Positions 25,491-41,560 are shown, counted from the first letter of the stretch. The stretch: 64,000 nucleotides of DNA from Eriocheir sinensis (GCF_024679095.1 NW_026112142.1:340837-404836), one strand, 5' to 3'. Notes: generated by a model not told the origin, from the letters alone. Program-made: numbers and translations.

Positions 25491-28312
25491 TTACGACAAT
25501 GAGTAATATCTTAGTTGCTGGTTGGATTCAAAACACTTGTCTAATCTATTCTTGAAGGCCGTAACTGTTGTACTATCAACGACATCACAAGGTAGAGAGT
25601 TCCAAACATTAACAACTCGATTGAAGAAGTGTTTAGCTTCGTGCGACGAGAATCTTTTACCACTTATCTTCAAATTGTGATTTCTTCTTGTTCTATTTGA
25701 TCGATCAATTGTAAAGTAATCTTCCGCATTAATATCACTGAATCCTTTGAACATTTTAAACACTTCTATTAGATCGCCTCGCATTCTTCGTTTTGATAGG
25801 CTGAATAAATTTACTTTTAAGCCTTTGTTCATATGACAAATTTCTCAACCTAGGAATCATCTTTGTTACTCTTCGTTGGACCCGTTCCAACTTTTCTATG
25901 TCTTTTCTGTAGTAGGGAGACCAAAACTGTACACAGTACTCTAGACGGGGTCGAACCAACGAATTATACAGTTTTAATATTACTTTTTCCGATTTATTAT
26001 TAAAGACTCGTCCGATGAAGCCAACCAATTTATTTGCAGTTTTAACTACCTCTGAACAATGCTGACCGGGCTTTAAATCGCTTGATATAGTGATTCCAAG
26101 ATCCTTTTCTTTACTTACTGCAGAAAGTTGTTGGCCATTCATTACGTACCGAACGCGATTGTTATTTTTTCCGATGTGCAACACTTTACATTTCTCAACG
26201 TTAAATTTCATTTGCCATTGATTGGCCCAACGTGCAAGTCGATCTATATCTGATTGTAAAGCTTCTTCGTCGAGTATCGCAGTTACTTTACTAGCAATTT
26301 TGTGTCATCAGCAAATTTTGATACTTTGCAAGTGAGCCCATCATCGATATCATTAACATAAATTAAGAAGAGCATGGGGCCAAGCACTGATCCTTGAGGT
26401 ACGCCGCTTTTGACATCGAGCCAGTTAGATGTAACACCGTTTAGAACTACTCTCTGTTTCCGCTCAGAGAGCCAGTCCGCAAGCCAATTGTGAATGTTAC
26501 CCGAGATACCGTGCGCCAATAGTTTGCTGAGCAATCGTCGGTGGGGACCTTATCAAATGCCTTTTGAAAATCCAGATATATATCTACTGATCTGCTTTCA
26601 TCGAACACCTCAAAAATATAATGAAACAAATCAAGTAAGTTAGTCAAACACGAACGTTTACTACGGAAGCCATGTTGCGAATTATTTATTATATTATTTT
26701 CTTCGAAGAATTTCACCATATTGTCGCGAATGATAGTCTCCATTAACTTACAAACAATAGATGTCAGGCTAATTGGTCGATAGTTTCCTGGATGAGACTT
26801 GTCCCCCTTTTTGAAAATTGGTGTGACATTTGCAAGTTTATAATCCGACGGAACTTTTCCAGCTGTTAAAGATTTATTGAATATGATGGAGAGCGGTTTA
26901 CAAATTTGATGTTTGATTTCTTTAAGACCCTAGGGTAGTTTTGTCTGGACCAGGAGCTTTGCTTACTTTAATCTTTTCAATTGTGCGTAAAATGTCACTT
27001 TCTACGATGAGCACGCCACTTAACATCTTTTCGGTCCTTCTAACCTCCGGTGGTTGAGGTGATAAACAATCTTCGTCGGTAAATACGGATGCGAAAAAGT
27101 TATTTAGGATTGTAGCCATTTCATTTTCATCGTTCGTGTGGTTACCATTTTCATTAGCAAGCGGTCCGATACCACAAGTGAGTGACTTTTTATTATTTAC
27201 ATAGCTGAAAAATTCTTTAGGATTAGATTTACTTGTTTCCGCTGTATATTCTTCAAGATTTTTCTTGCTTCGTTTTATTAATTTCTTGGTTTCGCGGCGA
27301 ATTCTGTCCAACTCTAGTTTGTCAGCCTCGCTCTGAGATGATATGTACCTACTGTATACGCGTTTTTTAAGAGATAGGCTATTTTGAATTTCGTTATTCC
27401 ACCATTTGGGTTTCTTCTTAGAAGCTGAACGTCTGTTACGATAGGGTACGCATATGCTTATGGCATTGTTCAATATTGTGGTGAAGTCCCCCCAAGATTT
27501 ATCAATATCTGTTTCCGCCGTGATTTCAGTCCAGTCAGAATTATTTAGAATTGATCGGAGTCTTGCAAAATTCGCTCTCTGATAATCAGGCACCTTTTCT
27601 TTACTAGGAGTTACTTTACTTTCTTTCATATTGATGCTGAATGTGATTGTTCGGTGATCGCTAGAACTAAAAATTGGACCAACATTTATTTCGTTATCTA
27701 GATCAGCTGTCGTTGAAAAGATAAGGTCAAGTATATTATTTTCCCGAGTCGGTTCTTGAACGTGTTGATGTAAATCACTTTCTAGTAAATTTGTGTACAG
27801 GTCGAGCCCTGTATGACAGTTCAACGGTTCACCCCATCTTTCACTGGCAAGTTAAAGTCCCCAACAATTACTGCCTCGCAACTGCTACTTGTTTCTAATA
27901 ATAATTCACTTAATGCGTGGTCGATATCAAGAGTCTGCCTTGGCGGTCTGTAGATAAGTCCAATTACTATTTTACGAGATTTATTTTTAATTTCAATGAA
28001 GACCGTGTCTACATTGGTTATAATATCTGTTTTCACGGATACTGGATGGAGAGAGTTGTGGATATAAAAGATAACGCCTCCACCCTGTCTGTTCTCTCTT
28101 TCATGACTAAAAATGGTATAACCCGGTAATCTATATTCCGCAATGAAATCTCTATTTGAAGTGTCTATCCAAGATTCTGTGACTCTGATGATGTGATAAT
28201 GATTTGTAGCTGCGAGGACTTCTAAGTCTTCAAATTTGTTACGTAGGCTACGAGCGTTTACATAGCAAGCTTTAATGTGATTCGAGTCGGGAGTTTTTCG
28301 GGTTGAGTGCAC
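25491..28312 (-). pseudogene. CR1-like copy E ORF2: APE endonuclease and reverse transcriptase
   Basis: The start is taken at the ATG at 28312, directly after ORF1. The endonuclease shows CYVNARSLRNK, VTESWID, a GGGVIFYI block, LIYRPPRQ, VGDFNLP and a later SSDHR (about 27660), the APE-type set. The reverse transcriptase shows KVSKAPGPD (about 26960), VTPIFKKGDK (about 26815), SQHGFRSKRSC (about 26670), [12 protein letters not shown] (about 26570), [10 protein letters not shown] (about 26395) and the catalytic FADDTKLLV (about 26305). The C-terminus has RLEYCVQFWSPYYRKDIEKL and ends at 25491. About five small indels break the frame (near 27824, 26930, 26530, 26283 and 25830). Its length of about 2.8 kb fits a full CR1 ORF2. 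It is one of the two most complete copies here. Confidence 0.9.
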
Positions 28313-28314
28313 CT

Positions 28315-29542
28315 TTACGGTGGAGCTGCTGGTGTTCTCGCCTCCGCGTGTTTTGGCTTTCGAAGAGCCACTTGGTCACAGAGCAGCCTCCCGAAACGGG
28401 CTGCTCCAACAGGGTTTAAGTGAATGCCATCAGGAAGGAAAAAGTCCGAATCGTAGTTAAAATTGTTCCACAAGTTAGCGAACTGGACGTTTTCTTGTGA
28501 GCAAAGGGACTGAAGTCTGTTGTTTGTGCTGAAGGCCTTACTGTAAAAGCTAGATTCGGCACCGACCCTCGGGAGGATTCCTGAGATTATGATGTTACTG
28601 GCATCCGTTTTACGTTTATACTGCTTGATCATGCGGCGGTATTTCTCAAGCAGTTCCTCAGAAAGGGTTGTCTTTACGTCATTTGTCCCCGCGTGAATGA
28701 CAAAGAGGGTGTTTCGGTCGGCATTTTTGTGACATCATCGCACGCTGCGGTGATGTCGTCCAGTCTGGCACCTGGACAGCAGTAACGTTTACTGCGGCCG
28801 TTTGATGAACGACCACAGAACTCAACCAGCTGGCCACGCACCATGGAGTCCCCAACTAGGCGAGTCTCGAACTCATCCTCCATGGTGTCTGCCAGCACCT
28901 GGAACCTATTGAAGGTAGTGGGGGTCAGTAAATCCTTGGTTGCCTGCTTCGGTTTGGCTCCATTCCTTACAGGTTGGAACCCGACATCCTGTGAAGCAGG
29001 AAGAGGAGCGTTAAGTGGGGCAGGCTGGAAGTTGTCCTGTGAGGCAGGCTGGGAGTTAGCCTGTGAAGCAGGCTGGGGGTTAGCCTGTGAGGCAGGCTGG
29101 GGGTCAGCTTTGAGGCAGGCTGGCGGTTGTTCTGTGAGGCAGGCCGGGGGTTAGCCTGTGAGGCAGGCTGGGGGTTAGCCTGTGAGGCAGGCTGGGGGTT
29201 AGCCTGTGAGGCAGGCTGGGGGTTAGCCTGTGAGGCAGGCTGGGAGTCAACCTGTGAGGCAGGTAACACGTCCTCCCGTGAAGCAGGAGGGTCGTCTGGA
29301 GAGGGCACAGTCTCAGTGGAGGGCCTCTCCACCATCGATAGTGGAGTCACTGCCACATTTGTTAAAACAAATTCCTGAAGGGCTACAAATTTCTTTTCAA
29401 GATCATTGTGCTTGACTTTCCACTCAGTCACAGCCTTCTGTAGATGTAATCTTTGAACGCAGAGGCGGCAAGTTTTACTCAGCTGGAAGAACTGAGCTGC
29501 AAAACGTCCGGGACAGACGTCACACTTAAGGTTCGAAGGCAT
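28315..29542 (-). pseudogene. CR1-like copy E ORF1: Cys-rich finger plus SGNH esterase
   Basis: The start ATG at 29542 gives MPSNLKCDVCPGRFAAQFFQ, with CDVC and later CRLC spaced as in copy B, followed by a coiled-coil-like region with HNDLEKKF. A linker with eight-residue PASQANPQ repeats follows, and the frame shifts inside it (about 29110 and 28970). The esterase has GDSMVRGQLVEFCGR (about 28840), a HAGTND block split by a frameshift near 28720-28680, and DGIHLNPVG (about 28430). The stop is at 28315, three bases before the ORF2 start. The plan matches copy B although the sequence is well diverged, so two subfamilies share the esterase-type ORF1. Confidence 0.87.
29028..29262 (-). repeat. 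24 bp coding minisatellite in copy E ORF1
   Basis: Nine to ten units with the plus-strand core GCCTGTGAGGCAGGCTGGG and 24 bp spacing. 24 is a multiple of three, so each unit encodes eight residues. One unit (near 29108) lacks a base and causes the frameshift. Confidence 0.92.
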
Positions 29543-30120
29543 TGTTAGAATTTTAAGCGAGTTAACAGTTTGGGCAAATATTAAAAGCGCTTTCGAAATA
29601 CTTTAAATTGTGACCATAAATTGAATTGTATAAAAATTGTGCATGGAAACTAGATACTGCTGTGTTAGATGCCTCCAACACTGGGAGTTCGCTCCCACAG
29701 GGTCTTGAAAACGCCTCAAAGACCAATCGCTTGTCCTGAGCCTCGGTCACGAGATAGACTTTCACAACCCGGCGCTTTTCAGCTATTGTCCTCAAAGTTT
29801 TGTCCCATAGCACGGGGCCGGCGTAGTCACACAGAGCAGAGCTGGCAAGGGAGGAGAGGAACCAGCAATTCGTTCCCACTTTCCGAAACGTCTAACCCAA
29901 CTCTGCGACCCTTTCGAGGCCTGGCCAGTGGCACCTGTCACCAGGTGTTCTCCACCAACTCTAGAGAGTATCAGACGCCCTTCCTGAGAGACCAAAAGAC
30001 TGAAATATTCCTTGAGTATAAGATAAACCCTCAGAAACTCCACCTAGAAGCCGGGAGGTACAACCTCAAATGGCCCACGGAAGATATCTCTTTCAGGAGA
30101 AAAAAAAAAAAAAAAAAAAC
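29543..30120. other. Unassigned sequence upstream of copy E
   Basis: It could be the 5' UTR of copy E or older flanking DNA. It is non-repetitive and moderately GC-rich. A minus-strand frame (29879-29562) and a plus-strand frame (29669-30145) are both open, but no family was recognised. An A homopolymer at 30100-30119 may be a retrotransposition tail on the plus strand. Confidence 0.35.
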
Positions 30121-30465
30121 AAGAACCAGCTGTTATGCAGAATAGAGATGGGAGTACCGTCGATAGAGGGGAGGGACGGGGAGCTCACACCGACAACTGG
30201 TTCCCAGGGAGGCTTTTATTAGTGTAGAGGTCGCCACACTCCTCTACACCGCAGGCCTAAATAATTAGGCACGGTCCAGCTGACTAGGACCCTGGAACTC
30301 CAGCCATTGTCTCATAAAGAGATCCTCTGCCTGCAGTCCAATCCACCACTGCTGCTGCCCAGAGGCTTCACCGTGACCCTGGCACGGGAGACAGATCAGG
30401 TATTACACCTTGTCCAAGGGTGACCTGAGACTATGCAGGGCAGGGACGTCTAGTTCCCTGAGGTG
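30121..30465. other. Unique sequence, no gene recognised
   Basis: Mixed-composition DNA that reads unlike the surrounding low-complexity tracts. Nothing identifiable was seen. Confidence 0.4.
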
Positions 30466-31948
30466 AAAACAATTCACCCGCATACCCGGAAGGAGGGGAA
30501 GAGGAGGTGGAGGAAGAGGAGAAGATTGAAGGGAAAATGTATTGGGAGTGCTAGAGTTGAAAGGGGAGAAGGAGGAAGATTAAGATATACAAAGAAGAGG
30601 AGAAGAAGAGGAATGAAGAAAATGAAAAGTCGGAGGGGTCAGTTAGTGAAATAGAGAGAGAGGAAAACCAAAATGAAAAAGGAAGTGATATGAAGATAAA
30701 ACTGAATAACACAAAGAAAACGAGGGAAAAATTGAAATAAAGAAGAGGGAGAGAAGAGGAAACGTAAAGTAAGAAAAGTTGAAAGTGAAGAAAATGGGAA
30801 ACCAAAAAAAAAGAGGAACAGACAAAGAGGATGAAGAGGGGAAGATGACAGACCGATATACGACAAAAAGAGGATGGTGAAACAAAATGGAAGAGATTAA
30901 AGCAATTTAAGAAGAGAGTGGGTGAGACTGCAAGGAGAAGAGGAAAAGGAGAAGGAAGGGGAGAGAGTGGCAGTCAGACGAGGGGAATTAAGAAAAGGAT
31001 GGAGAGGCAGCAAGGAGAGGAGAGGAGAGGGGAAGAAGAGAGGAGAGAGGCATTGAGATGAGGGGTCGCGTGATGCTGGGGCCGCAATGAGGGGAAGGAG
31101 GGTGGCAGATGGGGATTGTCTAGGCAGTTTTGCAATAAGTGAGGGGAAGGGAGGGGAGGCGAGGAGGAAAGATGAGATGAGGTAAGGAGGTAGAGAAAGA
31201 GTAGAACATGTGGGAAAGAAGGGAGGAAAATGAGAAGAGTAAGAGAAAAATAAGTAGAGAAGAAGGGAGGGGAAAGGCAGGCTGGAAAGATATAATGAGA
31301 GATTGTTAGATGGAAGGAGGCAGAGAAAAGTTAAACAAGTAGAAAAGAAGGGACAGGAAAAGCCAAGGAGGAAAAACGAGAGGAAGGAAATATAGAAGAA
31401 CGATGGAAGAAACTAGAGGATGGGGAATGAAACGGTGGATGATGCAGGAGAGGAATGGAGAAGTGAGGAAAAACTGGGTAGGAATTTAATAAAGAAAGGA
31501 AAACGGGAGGAAAAGAAAGTACTGAAGAAAAGTAGACTGATATACAAAAGGAAAATACAAGAATGGAATAACAGAAAAGTAGGAAACCAAACTACGGAGG
31601 CAGAAAGACTTGGGGAATGGAGGAGGAAGAGATAACGTAAAAAAAATGTTCCAATAATACTACGCAAAGAGAAACAATGATTAGAAAATGGAATAAAAGA
31701 GAATCTAACAGAGAGAGAGAAAAAGAGCGTACTCAGAGATAGAGAAAACAAACGGGAGGAGATGATGAAGAAAAATAAAAGGCAAACCGGGCATGAAGGG
31801 AGAGGAGGAGGAGGAGGATGACTTGAGGTAAGGAAGTGGAGGAAAGAAATGAGGGAAGAAAAGGAAGCGGAAGTTTGAGAAAGTTTTGTTGAAGTATTAG
31901 TTAGAGATAGGAGGGAAAACTACCGTGAGGGGAAAGAAGGACAGGTTT

Positions 31949-31950
<2 letters not shown>
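30466..31950. repeat. Purine-rich (GA-rich) tract
   Basis: About 1.5 kb with the plus strand dominated by A and G. Repeated GAGGAAAANNAGG-like phrases occur but no fixed period. Minus-strand frames are Phe/Leu/Ser artefacts. Confidence 0.8.
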
Positions 31951-31980
<30 letters not shown>

Positions 31981-32030
31981 ACTTGCTGTAATAGTAGTAG
32001 TTGATGTTGTTATGATAGTAGTAGTAACAG
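31951..32030. repeat. (AGT)n trinucleotide repeat
   Basis: AGT units at 31951-31980 and, after a short gap, 31990-32030 with interruptions. Confidence 0.92.
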
Positions 32031-32050
32031 AGGGAGCACCAGTAGTTTAT

Positions 32051-32630
32051 GGGGAGGCGTTGGCTGAATGGATAGCGTGGCGGCGCCGCGTTCGGGACGA
32101 CGCGAGCTCAATCCCCGACCGGTGCCACCAAGCTGGGATTTTTCAGCCGCCGCCGAGTGGCTTAGAACTACCCACATGCTGTCCAAAAGACCACCTATCA
32201 ACCCGGACTCTAGATTCTAGGATTAAAGATGAGCTCCGAGAGGGCAGCACGAGCCAATGCAAGATGGCGCCACTATAAACACTCGCCTGCGCCAGAACGG
32301 GCTGGGCCGACCATCAGGCCCCACCGGGAAGAAGCCTTGGGCCGACCATCAGGCCCCACCGGGAAGAAGCCTTGGGCCGACCATCAGGCCCCACCGGGAA
32401 GAAGCCAGCGACCAGGATCCACCAGGAAGAAGCCTTGGACCGACCATCAGGCCCCACCGGGAAGAAGCCTTGGGCCGACCATCAGGATCCACCAGGAAGA
32501 AGCCTTGGACCGACCATCAGGATCCACCGGGAAGAAGCCTTGGACCAACCATCAGGATCCACCGGGAAGAAGCCTACCGGCGCAATACGCCACGACGTAA
32601 AAAAAGAAAGAAAAGAAAAAAAAAAAGTAC
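32051..32630 (+). mobile_element. tRNA-derived SINE (family S1), copy 3, with expanded tail repeat
   Basis: The head has GTTGGCTGAATGGATAGCG (A-box-like) and GCGAGCTCAATCCCCGACC (B-box-like), in the style of tRNA-Leu/Ser heads. The body matches copies 1 and 2 (CACATGCTGTCC, TCTAGATTCTAGGATTAAAG, AGATGGCGCCACTATAAACA). The tail carries a 35 bp tandem repeat at about 32305-32575 and ends with GGCGCAATACGCC and an A-rich run (32599-32628). The plus-strand frame across the repeat is a by-product. Confidence 0.85.
32305..32575 (+). repeat. 35 bp VNTR inside a SINE tail
   Basis: About seven to eight units with core GGCCGACCATCAGGCCCCAC and a following GGGAAGAAGCC. CCCACC and ATCCACC versions are clustered, and one unit is shortened near 32405. 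Copies 1 and 2 of the SINE have at most about one and a half units, so it expanded after insertion or in a sublineage. Confidence 0.93.
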
Positions 32631-32637
32631 AGCAATA

Positions 32638-34080
<1,443 letters not shown>

Positions 34081-34285
34081 TATTCATATATTCTTTGCAG
34101 CGTATTCTTTTATTTTTCACACCCTCCCCGGCCCCTCCCAGCCCGAGGTGAAGCATTACTTTTTTTTTTTTTTTACCACTCCTCGTCCTCGTCATCTTCA
34201 CCTTATATTTCTTTCCCTTTTCCTTTGCACTCACACGAGTGTGTACATGTCTGTCTGTGCCCTTGGGCAAGTTAGTCGGTTAGTT

Positions 34286-34287
<2 letters not shown>

Positions 34288-34325
<38 letters not shown>
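34288..34325. repeat. (GT)n microsatellite
   Basis: A GT run of about 38 bp. Confidence 0.96.
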
Positions 34326-34326
<1 letters not shown>

Positions 34327-34453
34327 CGTCTCCTGCCAGCCATGGCCGCCACTTAGCCGTCCAAGACAACTTGAAAACTTAAGCCGCCAACTCTTGAGCT
34401 TTTTACAGTAAACTCGCTGCACTCAGGCGTCTGTAGGGCAGAAGTTAAGCACC

Positions 34454-35798
<1,345 letters not shown>

Positions 35799-36011
35799 AA
35801 GTCTGTTCACTTAAGTCCGACCCAAGCTGACAACATAAGCCTAAGTGTGTTTGCAAGCTGAGTGCTGATTGGCTACTGCTTTGGCTTCCAAGTTTTCTTT
35901 AACCTCAGTCTGTGTTTATCTCACGCAGCACTTCATGGTAATCTGCACTGTACTTACGAAGACGCTTGGGTTTATGTTCTCAGCTTGGGTCAGACTTAAG
36001 TGAACAGACTA
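35799..36011. mobile_element. MITE 1, TA-flanked, with ~47 bp inverted ends
   Basis: The left end reads AGTCTGTTCACTTAAGTC and then GACCCAAGCTG. The right end is the reverse complement with few mismatches over about 47 bp, ending GAACAGACTA. A TA dinucleotide flanks both sides (35797-35798 and 36012-36013), the target-site duplication of Tc1/mariner-type transposases. The interior has no coding capacity, so it is a 213 bp non-autonomous element. Confidence 0.85.
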
Positions 36012-37064
36012 TAGTGAAAGAAACAATGAAGCAGGGAAGTGCAGTCATGGCGAGTGTAGGAAGAGAAACAGACAAAGAGCCATGGAAAGTGAAGGAAGAG
36101 AAAGAGACTGAAAGGAGTGGATGAGGTAGATAAAATTACAGTCAGAGAAGGAAAGGCGGACGAAGAGATGGAATGAAGCAATGAAGGAAACGATGGCGAG
36201 GAGAGTGAGAAGAGAGGCTGGTACACTAAATTAGGATAGTGAGGGAGAGAGTGAGGAGAAAGGATGGGAAGAGTAAAGAAGATGAAGGGAAACGAGAGAG
36301 TGAGTCAGAGAAACGTTATGAAAGGAAGGAAGGAAAGGAAATAATGGTGAAGGGGAGGGTAAGAAGGGAAGCTGGCAGACGAAACGAGGAAATGAGGCAG
36401 GCGATACAGGGTGAAGGATGGAAAGGAAGGGAGGATGAAGGGAGGAAGTGTAGCGCGGAGACAAACTTTTAGTGAGGAAAAAAGAAGGAAGGCAATGAGG
36501 CTGACAAAGATGACAGAGAGGGAGAGAGGGAGCGAGGTGAAGCCATCGTGACGGGACTGAGAGACGCAGGAAAAACGAGCAAGAAAGTATGTAAATGTGA
36601 GTATGTTCGGACAGCCGTGAAGAAATATATAAACTTATCGAGTGTGAAGAAGGAAAATAAAACGGTGGCGCAGAAAAAGAACGTGTGAGGAATTCGGAAC
36701 TGTACATGTAAGAAGACACGCAGGTTATGCCTCACCTGTCGATCTTATAATATATTTCACTTCATTATTCAGTTTCCTTATCCATTCATTGTTTGCGTGG
36801 TACACTTTCCGTCAACACCTTTATTTCTTTTTCATTGCATCTCGTTATCCCTTTTCCTCTCATTCTTATAACGTATTTCCATTTCATTATTATTTCACTT
36901 CCCTTTATTTCACTCCCTTATTCCCTTTCATTCACTTAGTTTCACTCCCTTTATTTATTTATTCTTTATATTTTTCCTCTTTTCTTATCTATTTATCCAT
37001 TACGTATAGTTATTATACTTCCATTCCATCATTACTTCACTCCCTTGTTATTACTATTACCTCG
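36012..37064. other. Purine-rich then T-rich DNA, no gene
   Basis: GA-rich to about 36720, then T/C-rich with TTATTTCACTCCCTT-like repeats (36880-36960). Nothing coding recognised. Confidence 0.55.
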
Positions 37065-37325
37065 TTAACGGCGGGCATCAATTCATCAGTTCCGTTGCTG
37101 TTCGTATTTCCCGCGAACGCATTTCTGTTCCTTATTTCTCGCCGCCTTGCGTCGCGTTCATCGTTTCCATTCCGCGCAACGAGGAGCAAAGCGGCGCGGC
37201 GGCGAGGGAACGACTGTTCTTTGCCTTCGTTTCGGCGGATAACTATAATTTCATTTATTGCGGCGGGCGACGCGCCGGGCTGGCCATGTTGATGTCGTCA
37301 CTGGTTTGGCGGCGAGTGGGTGTGT
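37065..37325. other. CpG-dense island-like segment
   Basis: CpG dinucleotides are frequent (for example GCGCGGCGGCGAGG, GGCGGGCGACGCGCCGG) in a region otherwise poor in them. It may be a promoter or a CpG-preserved exon. No frame was recognised and no promoter element is clear. Confidence 0.35.
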
Positions 37326-37734
37326 GGGGCATGGGATTATGGGGTGTTAGAGGGTCGCGTGGGGCATGGAAGAGTGGGTGTGGGGATGGTAGAGGGTGTA
37401 AGGGAGTGTAAATATGGGAAAAGATGTGGAGAGTACTGTGTGGGTGTGGCAGGGTGTTTTTCAGTTTCTCTCGCTCTCTCTCGCTATCTCTCTCAAATTT
37501 GGGTTCCATTATATTCTGAACTGATCAGAATTCGAATCCATTTTTTCCAATTCCAATCAGTGCTAATATTATTATAATTGAGTTCCACGAAGGAGCATCA
37601 AGGGAAAAAATTGAAATAGGTCCACACAAAGTCGCCTCGATGAGCAGACATGGATATGAAAAATAAGAGAAAGGTGACAGTAAAGTAAGAAGGAAAAAAG
37701 CTGGGAACAAAAGCAATGCCTAGCGAGTTAACAG
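37326..37734. other. No gene recognised
   Basis: Includes a GTGGGGCATGG-type G-rich stretch (37318-37450), imperfectly repetitive, followed by unique sequence. Confidence 0.5.
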
Positions 37735-38509
37735 CTGGGTGTTGCCTTTTGCTTCACACTTTTCAATGACAACAGCTGGGTGTTGCCTTTTGCTTCACAC
37801 TTATCAATGACAACAGATGGGTGTTGCCTTTTGCTTCACACTTATCAATGGCAACAGCTGGGTGTTGCCTTTTGCTTCACACTTATCAATGGCAACAGAT
37901 GGGTGTTGCCTTTTGCTTCACACTTATCAATGGCAACAGCTGGGTGTTGCCTTTTGCTTCACACTTATCAATGACAACAGATGGGTGTTGCCTTTTGCTT
38001 CACACTTATCAATGGCAACAGCTGGGTGTTGCCTTTTGCTTCACACTTATCAATGACAACAGATGGGTGTTGCCTTTTGCTTCACACTTATCAATGGCAA
38101 CAGCTGGGTGTTGCCTTTTGCTTCACACTTATCAATGACAACAGCTGGGTGTTGCCTTTTGCTTCACACTTATCAATGACAACAGATGGGTGTTGCCTTT
38201 TGCTTCACACTTATCAATGACAACAGATGGGTGTTGCCTTTTGCTTCAAACTTATCAATGGCAACAGCTGGGTGTTGCCTTTTGCTTCACACTTATCAAT
38301 GACAACAGCTGGGTGTTGCCTTTTGCTTCAAACTTACCAATGGCAACAGCTGGGTGTTGCCTTTTGCTTCAAACGTATCAATGACAACAGCTGGGTGTTG
38401 CCTTTTGCTTCAAACTTACCAATGACAACAGCTGGGTGTTGCCTTTTGCTTCAAACTTTTCAATGACAACAGCTAGGTGTTGCCTTTTGCTTCAAACTTA
38501 TCAATGACA

Positions 38510-38516
<7 letters not shown>
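37735..38516. repeat. 41 bp minisatellite, about 19 units
   Basis: Units have the core GGGTGTTGCCTTTTGCTTCA and 41 bp spacing. Variants are patterned: ACAGCTGGG versus ACAGATGGG, GACAAC versus GGCAAC, and CACACTT versus CAAACTT. ACAGATGGG is limited to the left two thirds and CAAACTT to the right third. 41 is not a multiple of three; three units span 41 codons and stay open on the plus strand. It abuts a LINE endonuclease fragment. Confidence 0.96.
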
Positions 38517-39660
<1,144 letters not shown>

Positions 39661-40284
39661 TCAACAGCCTGAGAGTCATGTTAATAGGATATTCGGTGAT
39701 ACGTATAAAATGGTGAGAAATAAAGGATTAGCATTCCACTACGTGGATAAGGATATGATGAAAAAGTTAATAACCACTATGATTAGGCCAAAATTGGAAT
39801 ATGTGGAGGCGCTGTGGTCTCCCCATAAGAAGAAACACACAAAAAAAATAGAAAGAATACAAAGAATGGCAACAAAAATGGTTCCAGAACTGGAGGGATT
39901 GACATATGAAGAAAGATTAAAGGAAATGGACCTACCAACACTGGAACAAAGAAAAGAAAGGGGAGACCTAATACGAATTTATAAATTATTGAGCAAAATG
40001 GAAGAAGTAGATAATGAGGAGTTACTACTAAATGAAGGAATAAACACCAGGAACACAAGAGGACATAGTAAAAGATTGAGGAAAGGAGGATGCTTGAGAG
40101 AGAGAGATAAAGCTTCCCGGAAAGAAATATAGAGGTTTGGGACAGACTAAGTGAGGATGTAGTACCAGCGAAGAGTGTGCAAAGCTTTAAGGAAAAGTTG
40201 GACAAATACAGATACGGAGACGGGACGACACAAGCGTAGGCCCAGGCCCTGTAAAGCTACAACTAGGTAAATACAACTAGGCAA

Positions 40285-40287
<3 letters not shown>
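39661..40287 (+). mobile_element. LINE 3' fragment, family T1 (ACTAGGTAAATAC tail)
   Basis: The frame to 40132 encodes a C-terminus with IFGDTYKMVRNKGLAFHYVD, MIRPKLEYVEALWSP, IQRMATKMVPELE and EERLKEMDLPTLEQRKERGD. This is the same region as in CR1-like elements but from a clearly different family. One frameshift at about 40115 separates the last ~35 codons. The 3' end has two AACTAGGTAAATAC-type units (40259-40286) that lead directly into a CA tract. It follows the RTE fragment without a gap, so one probably inserted beside the other. Confidence 0.82.

Positions 40288-40346
<59 letters not shown>
40287..40346. repeat. (CA)n microsatellite
   Basis: A CA run of about 60 bp continuing from the ATAC tail of the preceding LINE. 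Confidence 0.97.
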
Positions 40347-40349
<3 letters not shown>

Positions 40350-40359
40350 CATTACACAC

Positions 40360-40600
40360 CTCTTTCCATTCACAGGTGAGGTGGCCAGCCAGCAGGAGAC
40401 AGTAACAGTGGCAGAAGCTCAGGAATCAAGACTTTATCAGCAGCAGCAGAGGCAGGATGACCCAAGACTTACTCTGCCCAGGACCAAGAATTATAGTAAC
40501 AGTAGCCGTGGTAATAGTAGTAGTAGTAGTAGTAATAGTAGTACTGTAGTGCGGCGACTATGCCTGTTGAACGAGGCTCCCAAAACCCACTTAGCCAGTG
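40360..40600 (+). other. Open segment after an acceptor-like site
   Basis: CTCTTTCCATTCACAG (to 40375) is followed by GTGAGG, which again looks like an acceptor fused to a donor. The frame from 40376 is open for 83 codons, rich in Gln and Ser (including a Ser run coded by AGT repeats), and ends at 40626 inside a SINE. The part before the SINE could be a host exon with a SINE beside it, or chance. No domain was recognised. Confidence 0.25.
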
Positions 40601-40785
40601 GGGTACCTCTTTGGCCGACTCGGTAAGGAGTGGTTTCTCCGTCACGCTGGTCGCGGGTTCAATCCCAGGCAGCCGGCGAATACCCTCACCTTGTTGTGAT
40701 TAATTTCTTGTGTGTTTCCTTACACGCAGAGGACGTGTGGGACTGAGAGAGTAATAGAAAACAGAGAATAGAAAATCTCATTAAA
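40600..40785 (+). mobile_element. tRNA-derived SINE (family S3)
   Basis: The head has TTTGGCCGACTCGGTAAGG (A-box-like) and, 32 bp later, GCGGGTTCAATCCCAGGC, an excellent B-box match (GGTTCAANCC). The body has a TTGTGATTAATTTCTTGTG segment and an A-rich tail, followed by an AGT triplet run. The head is tRNA-like enough to be young, but the body shows it is a SINE and not a tRNA gene. Confidence 0.7.
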
Positions 40786-40890
40786 GTAGTAGTAGTAGTA
40801 TTTGTAGTAGTAGTATTTGTAGCAGTAGTATTTGTAGCAGTAGTATTTGTAGCAATAGCAGTAGTAGTAGTAGTAGTAACAGTAGTAGTG
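40786..40890. repeat. (AGT)n imperfect triplet repeat
   Basis: AGT units with TTTGTAGCAGTAGTA-type higher-order units of 15-18 bp. Confidence 0.92.

Positions 40891-41560
<670 letters not shown>

Noticed and set aside
28967..29262. A CRISPR array (regular 24 bp repeats)
   Set aside because: Units are contiguous with no unique spacers and lie in frame in LINE ORF1. The genome is eukaryotic.
29562..30145. Host exon or retroviral pol fragment upstream of copy E
   Set aside because: Frames are open on both strands but no conserved motif could be recognised, so it was left as unassigned sequence.
40607..40680. A tRNA gene
   Set aside because: The B box is excellent, but no anticodon stem and acceptor pairing is evident and a SINE-like body and A-rich tail follow.
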